A stretch of 59,004 nucleotides of DNA from Actinomycetales bacterium. GTDB lineage: Bacteria; Actinomycetota; Actinomycetes; S36-B12. The notes beneath the pieces are model-generated. The model ran no database searches and was not told the origin of the DNA. It worked only from the letters and a program-made list of their open reading frames with translations. The translations under genes were made by a program, and so were the position numbers. Location: contig JAGWXF010000021.1 of the NCBI GenBank assembly GCA_018970025.1, positions 1 through 59,004 on the forward strand, read 5' to 3'. Shown in pieces: positions 8,233 through 17,443 of this stretch. Position 1 is the first letter of the stretch. Each line of letters starts with the position of its first letter.

Positions 8233-10323
8233 ATGGATGAGCATGTGGGCCAGGCGCCGGGGTCACCGGCGGTCGATGGCCCTCGCCGCAGGAGCCTGCC
8301 ATCCCGGACGTTGACTCGACGCGACTTCCTTGCTGGATCCGTCGGTATCGGCGCCCTGGCGGTCGTCGGCGGATGGGCTGCGTATGCCGCGGTCACCTCC
8401 GATGATCGCCCGACTGCGCCGCCTGGCGCGCGGATCGCTCGGGTGGGGATCTACCCGGCAATCGGCATCAGTCGGGTCGGGGGGAGCGCACAGTGGTTCC
8501 TTGCGCCGGAGGTCCCCGGCATCCCGCCTGCTCCCGAGGGAGGGTTCAAGGACGGCGATCGGCTGATCAAGAAGCAGGTCCAGCGCTTCCGGATCTACGC
8601 CTTCGATGAGAACGATGCCGTGATCGGCGAGCTGACAGCCGCAGACACGGACATCGAATGGTCGGTGCATGTCGCAAACACCAAGGCTGCCTGGTACGGC
8701 TTCACCAATCCGCTCGACAACGGGGAGCTGGCGCCGGGCATCCCGGGCCAGCTGCGCAATCAGTACTTCGTCGCTGACGCGGACCGGGAGCGGATGCTGG
8801 TGATCGACGGCGGACTGACCACGATCTCCGGGCGCAGCACGAACTCGGGTGGCGACGGGGCGCAGTACGCCATGGCAGGCACCTTCTACGGGACGACGCC
8901 GGTCGGACTCGGGCACCTGCGCACGGACGATGCGGGTCGACTGATGGTGTTTCCTCCTGACGGCGTTTCCGGCAGCCCGACCGGCAGCCCCATCACCAGT
9001 TTCGCCGACAACGACGGCTGGCACGACGACTGGTGCGATGGGCCAGTCACGGCGGTGGTGCGACTGTCGGACGGACGCACTCTCGAGGCCGACTCGTCCT
9101 GGATTGCCTGCGTGGGGCCGGACTTCGCGCCCGAGATCCCGGCGATCACGACCCTGTATGACGTCATCGAGAACCTCAACGTGGATCTCGGCTGGAGCAA
9201 GGCGCCCAGCCTGCCGCTGTCATTCGCGCGGCACGTCTACCCGACGTTCCGCCGGCTGGCCCTGATGGCGTGGGTGGCGGCCTCGGCCAACCTGGCACAG
9301 GGCTGGATCGATGTCGGCAACTTCGCCGATCCGGCGTACCTGAAGCGACTTGCGGATCCCTCTGCATCGAACGCGTCATTCCGGCGGTCGGTCTTCGAGC
9401 AGTTCCGCAATCCCCGCAATCTGGGCCCGAATGCATATCGCGAGGAGGAGCGCAAGATCCCGCTCATGCTCGGCGATGGTGTCAACTACGACGGCAGCCC
9501 GCTGCAATGGTTCCAGTTCCCTGACCTGCAGTACTCGTGGCTGCAGAGCTGGGCCGACGGCGACTTCATCGACGATCTCGATCAGGCGATGACGCCGAAT
9601 GCAGCAGGGCTCGACGACTTGCCTCTGGGCCGGCAGCCGGCTGCCCTCACCCAGGCCTGCCTTGATGCGTGCTCCGGGGGCGCATTCCACCCGGGGGTGG
9701 AGCTCACGTACTACCTCCGGCACCAGGAGATGTACGCCAAGGCCCACGGGCAAAGCGCGGAGCCCTTCCGGATCGCGCGCGGTGATCGTCCGAGCCTCAT
9801 CCAGGATCTCGGCCGCCTGCTCACCCCGGAGATCGCCCTGGCCGGGACTGCCAGCAGCCCACCGCCCATCGGCAAGCAGATGCCCGGCGACCTGACGCGC
9901 TGGATGGGCCTGCCCTGGCAATGCGACGCCTTCAGCTGTCAGCAGGTGCTCTTGCAGGACGAGTTCCCGACGCCGGTGTGGTGGCCTGCGCTGCTGCCGA
10001 TCGATGTCCTGCCCCAGGAGTTCTACGACCAGGTGATGCGAACCGACCTGTCGCCAGCAGAGCGCGTCAAGTTCTTCAACAGCCGAGTCGCGTGGTCCCG
10101 TGGGGTCGCCGGGATCGGCTATCACGCCAACGCGAGCTACTGGGACGGCATCACGGACATGATCGGCCTGTGGCAGCGGATGGGGTTCGTGGTCAGCCGC
10201 CCGGGGCCACGGGATCCGGCCCTTGCTGCGCTGATCCCCGAGGAACTGTTCGTCGAAGTCGACCGCGGGAGCATGGAGAGCCGGTTCTCGTCGGACGAGA
10301 ACCCGGGTGACCTGCCGAAGTGA
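8233..10323 (+). CDS. lodA: LodA/GoxA-like cysteine-tryptophylquinone amino acid oxidase with Tat signal
   Basis: A 696-residue protein of the LodA family (L-lysine epsilon-oxidase and glycine oxidase), enzymes that carry a cysteine tryptophylquinone cofactor built from their own Cys and Trp. After the signal come the family phrases VGIYPAIGISRVG, SVHVANTKAAWYGF, DDWCDGPV and DLQYSW. The cofactor candidates are Cys480 in CSGGAFHPGVE and Trp562 in PWQCDAFSCQ. Residues about 27-55 form a twin-arginine signal (LTRRDFLAG plus a hydrophobic core), so the enzyme is probably exported already folded. The start is ATG 8233. The LodB-like partner gene follows after 13 bases. The substrate (lysine, glycine or other) cannot be read from sequence. 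Family enzymes release hydrogen peroxide, often antimicrobial. Confidence 0.85.
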   Translation: MDEHVGQAPGSPAVDGPRRRSLPSRTLTRRDFLAGSVGIGALAVVGGWAAYAAVTSDDRPTAPPGARIARVGIYPAIGISRVGGSAQWFLAPEVPGIPPAPEGGFKDGDRLIKKQVQRFRIYAFDENDAVIGELTAADTDIEWSVHVANTKAAWYGFTNPLDNGELAPGIPGQLRNQYFVADADRERMLVIDGGLTTISGRSTNSGGDGAQYAMAGTFYGTTPVGLGHLRTDDAGRLMVFPPDGVSGSPTGSPITSFADNDGWHDDWCDGPVTAVVRLSDGRTLEADSSWIACVGPDFAPEIPAITTLYDVIENLNVDLGWSKAPSLPLSFARHVYPTFRRLALMAWVAASANLAQGWIDVGNFADPAYLKRLADPSASNASFRRSVFEQFRNPRNLGPNAYREEERKIPLMLGDGVNYDGSPLQWFQFPDLQYSWLQSWADGDFIDDLDQAMTPNAAGLDDLPLGRQPAALTQACLDACSGGAFHPGVELTYYLRHQEMYAKAHGQSAEPFRIARGDRPSLIQDLGRLLTPEIALAGTASSPPPIGKQMPGDLTRWMGLPWQCDAFSCQQVLLQDEFPTPVWWPALLPIDVLPQEFYDQVMRTDLSPAERVKFFNSRVAWSRGVAGIGYHANASYWDGITDMIGLWQRMGFVVSRPGPRDPALAALIPEELFVEVDRGSMESRFSSDENPGDLPK

Positions 10324-10336
10324 GCGCAGCACGGGG

Positions 10337-11425
10337 ATGACGGTCGCGGTCGTCGGAGCGGGACTCTCGGGATGCGCTGCCGTCATCGCACTGGCTCGAC
10401 GCGGAATCCGGGCGACCTGGCTGGCCGGTCAGGGCACCAGGGTCGAGCCGTTCGGCGAGACGCTGGCTCCGGCCGCCGGGGCCATCCTCGACTCGCTCGG
10501 TATCCGTGACGTGCTGGACGATCATCGCCACCGCGCGTCCGTTTCCACGTTCTCGTCCTGGGGGTCGGACACCCTGCAGGAGCGCAACGCAGCACTGGCC
10601 TTGACGGGGACCGGGTTCGTCCTGGATCGGCCCGCGTTCGAGGCGGCGGTCTTCGCCAGGGCACAGGAGCTGTGCGAGCCGATTGGCACCCGAGTCGTCG
10701 GCATCGCAGGCGCGGGGGAAGCCTGGTCGCTGGGCCTGGCCGATGGCAGTTCCCATCTCGCTCGATTCGTCGTGGATGCGACCGGTCGCCATGCCAGCAT
10801 CGGCAGGAGGCTGGGTCGGCGGTCGACCGGACCACGGCTGCTGGCGGTCACGACAACGACGCACGAGGCGCCATCGGATGTCGAGCCAACCCGCGCGACC
10901 ATGATTGAGGCAATGCCGGATGGCTGGATCTACGCAGCCGTGCGCTCGGATCGGCGACTGTGCCTGGCCTATTTCACGTCTCCAGCCAGCATGCCGCGCG
11001 GCATCACCCGGCAGGCTGCCGACTGGGGCGACATCCTCGCATCGTCCGCCCATGTGTCGCGGTGGATCGCCGATGTTGGCTTCGATCTTGGCCAGCCAGC
11101 CGTTGTTCGGGATGCCTCCGCTGCCTGGCTTGGGACACCGGCTGGCACGGCGCAGGACGGCCGATGCGGCTGGGCCGCGATCGGTGATGCCGCCGCGGCA
11201 TTCGATCCGCTGTCCTCGCATGGGATGACGTCCGCGCTGTGGATGGGGGAGCGGATGGGCGCAGTCGCGCATGGCTTCATCGAGGGGGATCCAGCCCTTC
11301 TCTCCGACTACGCAGGTGCCGTGGCGAGAGGTGTCGATGCGTTCATCCGGGCCCGGCGAATGGTGTACGCCAGGGAGATCCGATTCGCTGATCGGCCTTT
11401 CTGGGCCAGTGCCGCAGTCGGATGA
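10337..11425 (+). CDS. lodB: LodB-like FAD-dependent maturation protein
   Basis: A 362-residue flavoprotein. The N-terminus has the FAD-binding GAGLSG motif in VAVVGAGLSGCAAVIALARRG, and the C-terminal half has AIGDAAAAFDPLSSHGM, the second FAD-contact motif of the tryptophan-halogenase/geranylgeranyl-reductase-like group. In known lod and gox operons the flavoprotein encoded next to the oxidase is required to make the quinone cofactor; this protein sits directly behind lodA, so I assign the same role. There is no signal peptide, which fits cytoplasmic maturation before export of LodA. A GGGG stretch precedes the ATG at 10337. The stop lies one base from that of a convergent membrane-protein gene. 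Confidence 0.8.
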   Translation: MTVAVVGAGLSGCAAVIALARRGIRATWLAGQGTRVEPFGETLAPAAGAILDSLGIRDVLDDHRHRASVSTFSSWGSDTLQERNAALALTGTGFVLDRPAFEAAVFARAQELCEPIGTRVVGIAGAGEAWSLGLADGSSHLARFVVDATGRHASIGRRLGRRSTGPRLLAVTTTTHEAPSDVEPTRATMIEAMPDGWIYAAVRSDRRLCLAYFTSPASMPRGITRQAADWGDILASSAHVSRWIADVGFDLGQPAVVRDASAAWLGTPAGTAQDGRCGWAAIGDAAAAFDPLSSHGMTSALWMGERMGAVAHGFIEGDPALLSDYAGAVARGVDAFIRARRMVYAREIRFADRPFWASAAVG

Positions 11426-11426
11426 G

Positions 11427-11915
11427 TCAGTGGTCGGCGTTCACGTCCACCGGGTCCGTTGTCACGTCAGGCCCGGTGACCCCGGCTGCCCACAGCAGCA
11501 GGCCGCCGGCGATGACCGAGCGCGCGCTGTAGGAGATGAGGCCCTGCAGGATGCCGACCTGCATCGGGGGTCCTGCTGCCAGCAGGAACGCTCCGAGCCA
11601 GAGCAGGATCGGCAGGGCAGCGGCGGAGCCGATGAGCCCCCAGGCAGCCCAGCGTGGCCGAATGACGGTGAGGGCGATCAGCAGCCAGAGCCCGATGACC
11701 CCGATGGTGATCCAGTTTCCCTCGCCCACGAACATCACCACGACGGCTGGGATCGTCAGGAAGATCGCCGGCAGGCCCTCGATCACGAGCGCGGCGATCC
11801 ACGGGCCCTTGTGGATGGGGGGCCGCCGGCGCTGGATGACCGCGACGACGAGGAGGACCAGGACGACGGAGGCCATCGTCGAGACGATCAGGTACATCAC
11901 GGCATCAGGGGTCAT
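11427..11915 (-). CDS. Small polytopic membrane protein, function unknown
   Basis: 162 residues with about five hydrophobic helices (MYLIVSTMASVVLVLLVVAVI, ALVIEGLPAIFLTIPAVVVMF, WITIGVIGLWLLIALTVI, WGLIGSAAALPILLWLGAFLL and a last one near ARSVIAGGLLLWAAG). No family recognised. The start at 11915 is supported by GGAGAGG five bases upstream. It is convergent with lodB, with one base between the stops, so it is not in that operon. About 200 bases upstream of it, to 12121, contain no gene and presumably the divergent promoters of this gene and of the molybdopterin oxidoreductase. Confidence 0.6.
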   Translation of the reverse strand: MTPDAVMYLIVSTMASVVLVLLVVAVIQRRRPPIHKGPWIAALVIEGLPAIFLTIPAVVVMFVGEGNWITIGVIGLWLLIALTVIRPRWAAWGLIGSAAALPILLWLGAFLLAAGPPMQVGILQGLISYSARSVIAGGLLLWAAGVTGPDVTTDPVDVNADH

Positions 11916-12121
11916 GGCTGCCTCTCCGGTGCGCTCGGCTGATGGCTTGCGGCCTGCCAGCAGTGTGGCTGCCGGACGGCGCCAAGTGGGGACGGTCGCA
12001 GCGCGCTGGCGGCCCGTGCGCGGTCAGCGGACGGTCAGGGATGGCAGACTCGCACCGCAGCCGGGGTGTCGAGCGTGCCCGGCGGCGGTGATGGCAATGC
12101 GATGGGGAGAGGGTGCTCGCC

Positions 12122-14194
12122 GTGGGCGATTCGACAGCCGCTGGCCTGAAGGTCCTCGGTGCCTGTCATCACGACTGCCCGGACACCTGCGCCTGGGAGG
12201 TGACGGTCGTCGACGGCGTGGCGACCAGGCTGCAGGGAAGCGCCTCGCACCCGTTCACCGCCGGGACGCTCTGCCCCAAGGTGCATCGCTTCCTGGACCG
12301 CGTCTACCACCCCGATCGACTGCTGTCGCCGATGCGGCGGACCGGCCCGAAGGGCAGCGGCGACTTCGAGCCGATCGGATGGGACGAGGCCATCGCCGAG
12401 GTGGCCGGCCGGATGCGGGGCCTCATCGATGCCGGCCGCCCGGAGTCCATCCTGCAGTTCTCCTTCGCGGGGACCCAGGGGCTGATCCAGATGGGAGTCG
12501 CCCTCGACCGGCTCTTCGACGTGATCGGTGCCAGCGACATCCGTCGCGACCTGTGCGGGGCGACGTCATGGCATGGCGCCGCGAGCGTCCTGGGCACCCC
12601 GTACGGGATCGACCCGGAGTCGCTGCGCCACTCGCGGACCATCGTGCTGTGGGGGACGAATACCCGGATCACCAATCGGCACCTGTGGCCCGTCATCGAG
12701 CAGGCCAGGGCTGCGGGTGCACTCGTCGTGGTGATCGATCCGGTCCGCACCGACACCGCCAAGGCGGCCGATGTCCACCTGCAGGTGCGCCCTGGCTCTG
12801 ATGTCGCGCTCGTCCTGGGCCTGCTGCACGTGCTCGATCGCGACGGCCTGCTCGATCAGCAGTGGCTGGCCGATGCGACCCGCGGCTGGCCCGAGCTGCA
12901 GGCAAGCGCCCGGCCCTGGGATCCCGAGCGGGCTGCGCTCGCGACCGGCCTGCCTGCCGAGCGCATCACCTGGCTCGCCGAGCGGATGGCAACCCAGGGC
13001 CCGACCGGGATCCGGACCCTCATCGGCGCGGAGCACCGGTTCAACGGGGAGGAGATCGTCCGCGGTGTCACCATGCTCGCGGCGGCGCTCGGCTCCTGGC
13101 GCGAGGTCGGCGGCGGCCTGGCCCGATCGACGCAGACCTGGCAGCTGTCGGCGCTGGCGATGCCCCGGCGCCGATCCGGCCGCCGTGCGCTCAACATGGC
13201 ACGCCTGGGAGAGATGCTCGCGCCCGAGTCGCCGCTGGACCCGGCGATCGAGCTGCTCTTCGTCCACAACTCCAACCCGGCCGTGATCCTGCCCGACCAG
13301 AATCGCGTCCTCGCCGGCCTGGCCCGCGAGGGCCTGTTCACGGTGGTCGTCGAGCAGTTCATGACCGATACTGCGGCGTACGCCGATATCGTCCTGCCCA
13401 CCACCAGCCAGGTCGAGCACCTGGACCTCTCGCATTCATGGGGCCACCTCTACCTGGCCCTCAATCAGCCGGCGCTCGCACCGCTGGGCCAGTGCCGGCC
13501 GAACTCGCAGATCGCCCGCGACCTCGCCGCGGCCCTCGGCCTGGACGACGACCTGCTCCGGCAGGACGATGAGCAGCTGATCCGGGGCCTGCTGAGCAGC
13601 GGTCATCCCTTCCTGGAGGGCATCACGTACGAGCGGCTGGCCGAGGAGGGCTGGGCGCGGCTCGCCGTGCCGCAGGGCGCGCGTCCGCATGTCGACCCGA
13701 TTCCGGGCATCCCGAACGGGCCGATGCGACTGGGTGCCCTCGAGCATCGACCCGGGCAGGAGACCCTGGACGGTGCCTCTCCGTTGCGTGAGCGCTATCC
13801 GCTCGCGCTGATCTCGCGCAAGCAGCACCCGAAGTTCCTCAACGCCAACTACGGCGGATTCCCCGAGCACCAGCCGTCGGCTGGCGGCCCGCATCTGCAG
13901 ATCCATCCGGTGGATGCGGCCGCGCGTGGCATCGAGGACGGCGGCATGGTGCGCGTCGGCAACGACCGGGGCGAGGTGACCGTCCGGGCCGAGATCAGCC
14001 AGGACGTCCAGCCAGGGCTGGTCGCGATGCCGTTCGGGTGGTGGAATCGCAGCACGCCGCAGGGCCGGGCGGTCAATGCGCTCACGAACCCGGCCCTGGC
14101 TGATGACGATCGCGGGTCGGCGTACTTCCATGACACCCTCGTCGAGGTCATTGGCATCGCTGGGGGTCGGGCAGCGGAGGGCGCCTCGGCCTAG
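12122..14194 (+). CDS. Molybdopterin oxidoreductase (DMSO reductase family)
   Basis: About 690 residues. An N-terminal [4Fe-4S] site is visible as CHHDCPDTC with a fourth Cys in GTLCPK, followed by the YHPDRLLSPMRR turn typical of the family. The middle domain has TIVLWGTNTRITNRHL and VVVIDPVRTDTA, a molybdopterin-dinucleotide contact region. The C-terminal domain has RKQHPKFLNANYGG and HPVDAAARGIEDGGMVRV. It resembles soluble BisC/formate-dehydrogenase-like oxidoreductases of actinobacteria, but the molybdenum ligand and substrate are not clear. No Tat signal, so cytoplasmic. The start is GTG 12122, about 9 bases after GGGGAGAGG (12113 is too close to it). No electron-transfer subunit lies beside it. 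The molybdate transporter of this window lies near 43 kb. Confidence 0.85.
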   Translation: MGDSTAAGLKVLGACHHDCPDTCAWEVTVVDGVATRLQGSASHPFTAGTLCPKVHRFLDRVYHPDRLLSPMRRTGPKGSGDFEPIGWDEAIAEVAGRMRGLIDAGRPESILQFSFAGTQGLIQMGVALDRLFDVIGASDIRRDLCGATSWHGAASVLGTPYGIDPESLRHSRTIVLWGTNTRITNRHLWPVIEQARAAGALVVVIDPVRTDTAKAADVHLQVRPGSDVALVLGLLHVLDRDGLLDQQWLADATRGWPELQASARPWDPERAALATGLPAERITWLAERMATQGPTGIRTLIGAEHRFNGEEIVRGVTMLAAALGSWREVGGGLARSTQTWQLSALAMPRRRSGRRALNMARLGEMLAPESPLDPAIELLFVHNSNPAVILPDQNRVLAGLAREGLFTVVVEQFMTDTAAYADIVLPTTSQVEHLDLSHSWGHLYLALNQPALAPLGQCRPNSQIARDLAAALGLDDDLLRQDDEQLIRGLLSSGHPFLEGITYERLAEEGWARLAVPQGARPHVDPIPGIPNGPMRLGALEHRPGQETLDGASPLRERYPLALISRKQHPKFLNANYGGFPEHQPSAGGPHLQIHPVDAAARGIEDGGMVRVGNDRGEVTVRAEISQDVQPGLVAMPFGWWNRSTPQGRAVNALTNPALADDDRGSAYFHDTLVEVIGIAGGRAAEGASA

Positions 14195-14252
14195 CCGGCA
14201 GCCTGGTCAATGCCGGCCGCGCGACGCGCGTGTGCCGGAATCGCGCCTGCGG

Positions 14253-15410
14253 ATGGGGCTTGCTCAGTTCATGCGTCAACGGCTCGGCCGCCCGGTGACC
14301 TGGGCGGTGCTCGGCACGGCTGCCCTTGCCAGTATTGCCGCGGCCTGGACGACCGCACCGGCTCGCACGGCTGCCGATCAGGGCTCGGCCATCTCCGTGG
14401 CGCCGCTGCCCGGGCAGGTGCAGGAGCCGTCGCTGGTTTTCGCCTCGTACAACGTCTGCAAGACCAACTGCGCCCCGCCCGCGCCGTCCTGGGATGACCG
14501 GCGGACCAGGGTGGCACGCACGATCGCCGAGGCCGGCGTCGACGTCATCGGGCTGCAGGAGGTCACCCATCAGCCGACGACGAATGCCAAGACGCAGTTC
14601 CTGGACCTGCAGCAGCTGCTGCGCCCGGCCGGTTTCGTGGCGCCTGCCTATACATCCGAGTCCGACCAGTGCCGCTGGCGGGCCGATGATCCCCACCCAT
14701 GCACCCACACCACGGGGCTGCTGTTCCGGGCGGATGCCGTGGAGCAGGTGATCATGCCCGATGGCTCCGCCTCGGCGGGGACGCTGCCGATGGGACAGGT
14801 CACTGCCGGCATGACCGCCGATGCCGCGCCGCGCAAGGTGGTGTGGGCCTACCTGCAGGGCCGGCCAGGGGGCGTGGGCGACGGGATCGGGCCATTCCTG
14901 GCGATCGTCGTGCACACCTCCACCCTGAGGGACCCGGCCAACGAGGCTGCGCGGATCGCCTTCGGCCAGGGCCTCGATGCCTGGGTCGAGGGCCTCAACG
15001 CATCGCACGGGATGACCGGCGTGCCGGTGGTGCTGATGGCGGACCTCAACTCCTATCGCAGGCGGCAGCCGATGGGAGTGCAGCAGGTTCTGACCGACGC
15101 CGGCTGGCTGGACGCGGCCGCCGCGCCCACCCGGCGGAACACCCAGTACTCGACGATCAATGTCAACCCCCTGCTGGCCATCGGCGAGCAGGGCTTCCCG
15201 AGCCGTCCCTACGCCTTCCACGCCACCAGGCAGAGTCCGGTCATCGATGCGACCCGGATCGACTACATCATGGCGAAGGGGGCCGGTGTCCGCGTCCTCG
15301 ACTATGAGGTCGTCATCCGGCTCCGCCCGGACGGGACCTTCGACCCGGCATACCAGGGATCGGATCACCAGATGATCCGGGCGACGATCGCGATGCCGTG
15401 CGCTCGGTAA
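14253..15410 (+). CDS. Secreted endonuclease/exonuclease/phosphatase-family protein
   Basis: About 385 residues. A signal peptide or anchor lies at about residues 10-38 (WAVLGTAALASIAAAW). The catalytic domain shows the metal-dependent phosphodiesterase motifs in order: FASYNVC, GLQEV, MADLNSYRR, TRIDYIM and GSDHQMI. This is the DNase I/sphingomyelinase/inositol-phosphatase fold, which cleaves phosphodiester bonds using an acid pair and a terminal His. Extra cysteines (NVCKTNCAP, DQCRW, HPCTH) suggest disulfides outside the cell. The open frame extends upstream, but ATG 14253 (or 14271) places the hydrophobic segment properly. The substrate is unknown: extracellular DNA or a phospholipid are both possible. 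Confidence 0.8.
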   Translation: MGLAQFMRQRLGRPVTWAVLGTAALASIAAAWTTAPARTAADQGSAISVAPLPGQVQEPSLVFASYNVCKTNCAPPAPSWDDRRTRVARTIAEAGVDVIGLQEVTHQPTTNAKTQFLDLQQLLRPAGFVAPAYTSESDQCRWRADDPHPCTHTTGLLFRADAVEQVIMPDGSASAGTLPMGQVTAGMTADAAPRKVVWAYLQGRPGGVGDGIGPFLAIVVHTSTLRDPANEAARIAFGQGLDAWVEGLNASHGMTGVPVVLMADLNSYRRRQPMGVQQVLTDAGWLDAAAAPTRRNTQYSTINVNPLLAIGEQGFPSRPYAFHATRQSPVIDATRIDYIMAKGAGVRVLDYEVVIRLRPDGTFDPAYQGSDHQMIRATIAMPCAR

Positions 15411-15608
15411 TACCGGGAGCGCGGTGATGCCGGGCGCAATGATGACTGCAGCCTGACCGGTCATTGCCTTGACCAGGCCCGCATCCCACCGGGATCTTCC
15501 CGCATGGGCTGCATGGATGCTGCATGCGCGGCTCGCCATCAACCCGGTGCCGGACCGACACACTCGGCGTGCGGGTACCGCAGCTGGTCATGAGCAAGGA
15601 GGGGGCCG
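15411..15608. promoter_or_regulatory. Upstream region of the BTAD regulator, with palindrome TGACCGGTCA
   Basis: This 198-bp gap contains the perfect 10-bp palindrome TGACCGGTCA at 15454-15463. The same palindrome occurs before two other genes of the window (17372-17381 and 30732-30741). Further down is a strong ribosome binding site, AAGGAGGGGG, at 15597-15606 just before ATG 15609. No clear -35/-10 pair was found by eye. Confidence 0.4.
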
Positions 15609-16448
15609 ATGACGGTCAATATCGCAGGCGCGTCCACCCTGGCCACGGTGCGCGAGCAGAGCATCTCCATTACCGTCCTCGGCGATGTGCAGTGCCGGGT
15701 GAACGGCCGATCCGCACCGGGGATGACGCGCACGGTCAAGCGGCTCATCGCGATGCTCGCCGGCTGGCCCGGAACGGCCGTCCATCGCGATCGGCTCGTG
15801 TCGGCGATCTGGGGCAAGACCGTGCCCAGTGATGCCCACAACTCGCTGCAGGGGCATGTCGCCGCCCTGCGACGCTCCGTCGGCCGCAGCTGGATCCTGA
15901 CAACCGAGGAGGGGTACGCCCGCATGGCCGACCCGCAGTCGATCGACGCCGAGCGGTTCATGTCCCTGGCCGAGGAGGGCCTGCAGGCACTGTGGGCCGG
16001 GAGCGGGGCTGCTGCCCAGGAGCCGCTCGTCCAGGCCCGTGACCTGTGGCGGGGAGTGCCGTTCGCAGATGTCCCGGACCCGGAGCTCGTTGCCCGGCGC
16101 GAGCGGCTGGCCGAGGTGTACGAGCGGGTCCGGGAGGGAGTGCTGGAATGCCGCCTCGCGGCGGCGCGCACTCCGCTCGAGGCGTCCGATGTGGTGCCCT
16201 GGGCCAAGGAGGAAGTGGCCCGATCGCCCCTGCGCGAGCGCCGGCATGAGCTCCTGATGCGGGTGCTCATCGCGGCCGATCGACCGGCTGAGGCCATGGC
16301 GGCATTCCACTTCGCCGAGTCGTACCTGCAGGCGCACGGTGGGGTGCAGCCTGGCCCGGGGCTGCTGTCGGCGCACCGAGACGCCCTCACGGCCCGCGGT
16401 GTCGCCCCGCGATCGGTGGATCGACTCACCCGGGCTGCGCAGTCCTAG
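15609..16448 (+). CDS. BTAD/SARP-type transcriptional regulator
   Basis: 279 residues. Residues about 15-105 form an OmpR-like winged helix (ISITVLGDVQCRVNG, then KRLIAMLAGWPGTAVHRDRLVSAIWG and NSLQGHVAALRRSVG). The remainder is the helical bacterial transcriptional activator domain (DAERFMSLAEEG, DLWRGVPFADV, ERLAEVYERVREGVLECRLA, RHELLMRVLIAADRPAEAMAAFHFAESYL). This pairing defines the AfsR/DnrI/RedD group, often activators of secondary metabolism. There is no NTPase or TPR extension, so it is a small stand-alone activator. An excellent ribosome binding site supports the start. No biosynthetic cluster is adjacent, so targets are unknown. Confidence 0.85.
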   Translation: MTVNIAGASTLATVREQSISITVLGDVQCRVNGRSAPGMTRTVKRLIAMLAGWPGTAVHRDRLVSAIWGKTVPSDAHNSLQGHVAALRRSVGRSWILTTEEGYARMADPQSIDAERFMSLAEEGLQALWAGSGAAAQEPLVQARDLWRGVPFADVPDPELVARRERLAEVYERVREGVLECRLAAARTPLEASDVVPWAKEEVARSPLRERRHELLMRVLIAADRPAEAMAAFHFAESYLQAHGGVQPGPGLLSAHRDALTARGVAPRSVDRLTRAAQS

Positions 16449-16498
16449 GGCAGTAGCCTGGTGCGATCCGCGCCGCATGCGATCGCACGGGAGGCCAG

Positions 16499-17374
16499 GT
16501 GGGCTCAGCGCTCGTCCGCGTCGGCACCTTGGACTTCGAGGTGTGGCAGGACGGCCCCGCCGGCGGGCCCGCCGTGCTCCTGCTCCATGGATTCCCGCAG
16601 GATCACCAGACGTGGCGCTCCTGGGTGCCGGCACTGGCGGCGGCCGGGTATCGCGTCATCCGGCCGCTGCAGCGCGGGTACGGCAGCAGTTGCCGACCGG
16701 CTGATGACCGGTCCTACCGAATGGACGCGATCGTCGCCGATGCGTTCGGCATCCTCGACGGCCTGGGCATCGACGCAAGCCATGTGGTCGGTCACGACTG
16801 GGGCGGAGCCGTCGCGTGGGAGATGGCTGCAGCAGAACCACAGCGGCTGATATCCCTCACCGTCCTGTCCACGCCGCACCCGGCCGCCCTGCGCGCGGCT
16901 GCTGCGCGTAGCACGCAGGGGATCCGCTCCTGGTACATGGCGCTGTTCCAGTCGCCCGGGCTCGCCGAGCGACTGGCCGGCCCGGATGGGCCGCTGTGGC
17001 CCAGGCTCATGCGCGGCCTGCCGCACGAGGATCGGGTGCGCTACGAGCGCCGGGCGCGCGAGCCGGGTGCCTTTGCCGCGATGACCGCCTGGTACCGGGG
17101 CATGGCCCGCGACCTGCTTCCGACGATCGGCGATGCCGGCCGGCGCCCTGCCCGCATTCCCCATGCGTCCATCGTCGTTCCGACGATGTACGCATGGGGA
17201 ATGCGCGATCCTGCCCTCGGCCGTGCAGCGGCGCACGCGACCGCATCCTTCGTCAACGCCCCCATGCAGTTCTGGGAGCTGCCCCGGCACGGGCACTGGC
17301 TTGCGGAACGGGCATCGCAGATGCTGGTGCCGCTGCTCCTGGCGCACCTGCGCTCGGCTCATCGGGCCGGCTGA
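16499..17374 (+). CDS. Alpha/beta hydrolase, epoxide-hydrolase-like
   Basis: 291 residues with the order of motifs of the haloalkane dehalogenase/epoxide hydrolase group: HGFPQDHQTW (oxyanion hole HGFP), VVGHDWGGAVAWEMA (nucleophile Asp in GHDWGG), and a final RHGHWLAERA with the catalytic His. An Asp nucleophile in place of Ser fits epoxide hydrolases or dehalogenases rather than esterases. The start is GTG 16499 with GGGAGG about six bases upstream. The stop codon lies within the palindrome TGACCGGTCA that precedes the PAS-GGDEF gene. The natural substrate cannot be told. Confidence 0.82.
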   Translation: MGSALVRVGTLDFEVWQDGPAGGPAVLLLHGFPQDHQTWRSWVPALAAAGYRVIRPLQRGYGSSCRPADDRSYRMDAIVADAFGILDGLGIDASHVVGHDWGGAVAWEMAAAEPQRLISLTVLSTPHPAALRAAAARSTQGIRSWYMALFQSPGLAERLAGPDGPLWPRLMRGLPHEDRVRYERRAREPGAFAAMTAWYRGMARDLLPTIGDAGRRPARIPHASIVVPTMYAWGMRDPALGRAAAHATASFVNAPMQFWELPRHGHWLAERASQMLVPLLLAHLRSAHRAG

Positions 17375-17403
17375 CCGGTCAATGACCACGGACACGGTGT
17401 CCG
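17372..17403. promoter_or_regulatory. Two palindromes upstream of the PAS-GGDEF gene
   Basis: TGACCGGTCA at 17372-17381 is followed eight bases later by a second perfect inverted repeat, CGGACAC-G-GTGTCCG (17389-17403). A TATGGT sequence at 17414-17419 could be a -10 element, putting both palindromes in the -35 area of the promoter for the gene at 17444. This layout fits a repressor or activator site, but the protein is unknown. Confidence 0.4.
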
Positions 17404-17443
17404 GATTGCGTCGTATGGTGGTATCAGGTGCCAGCGTGTCCTC

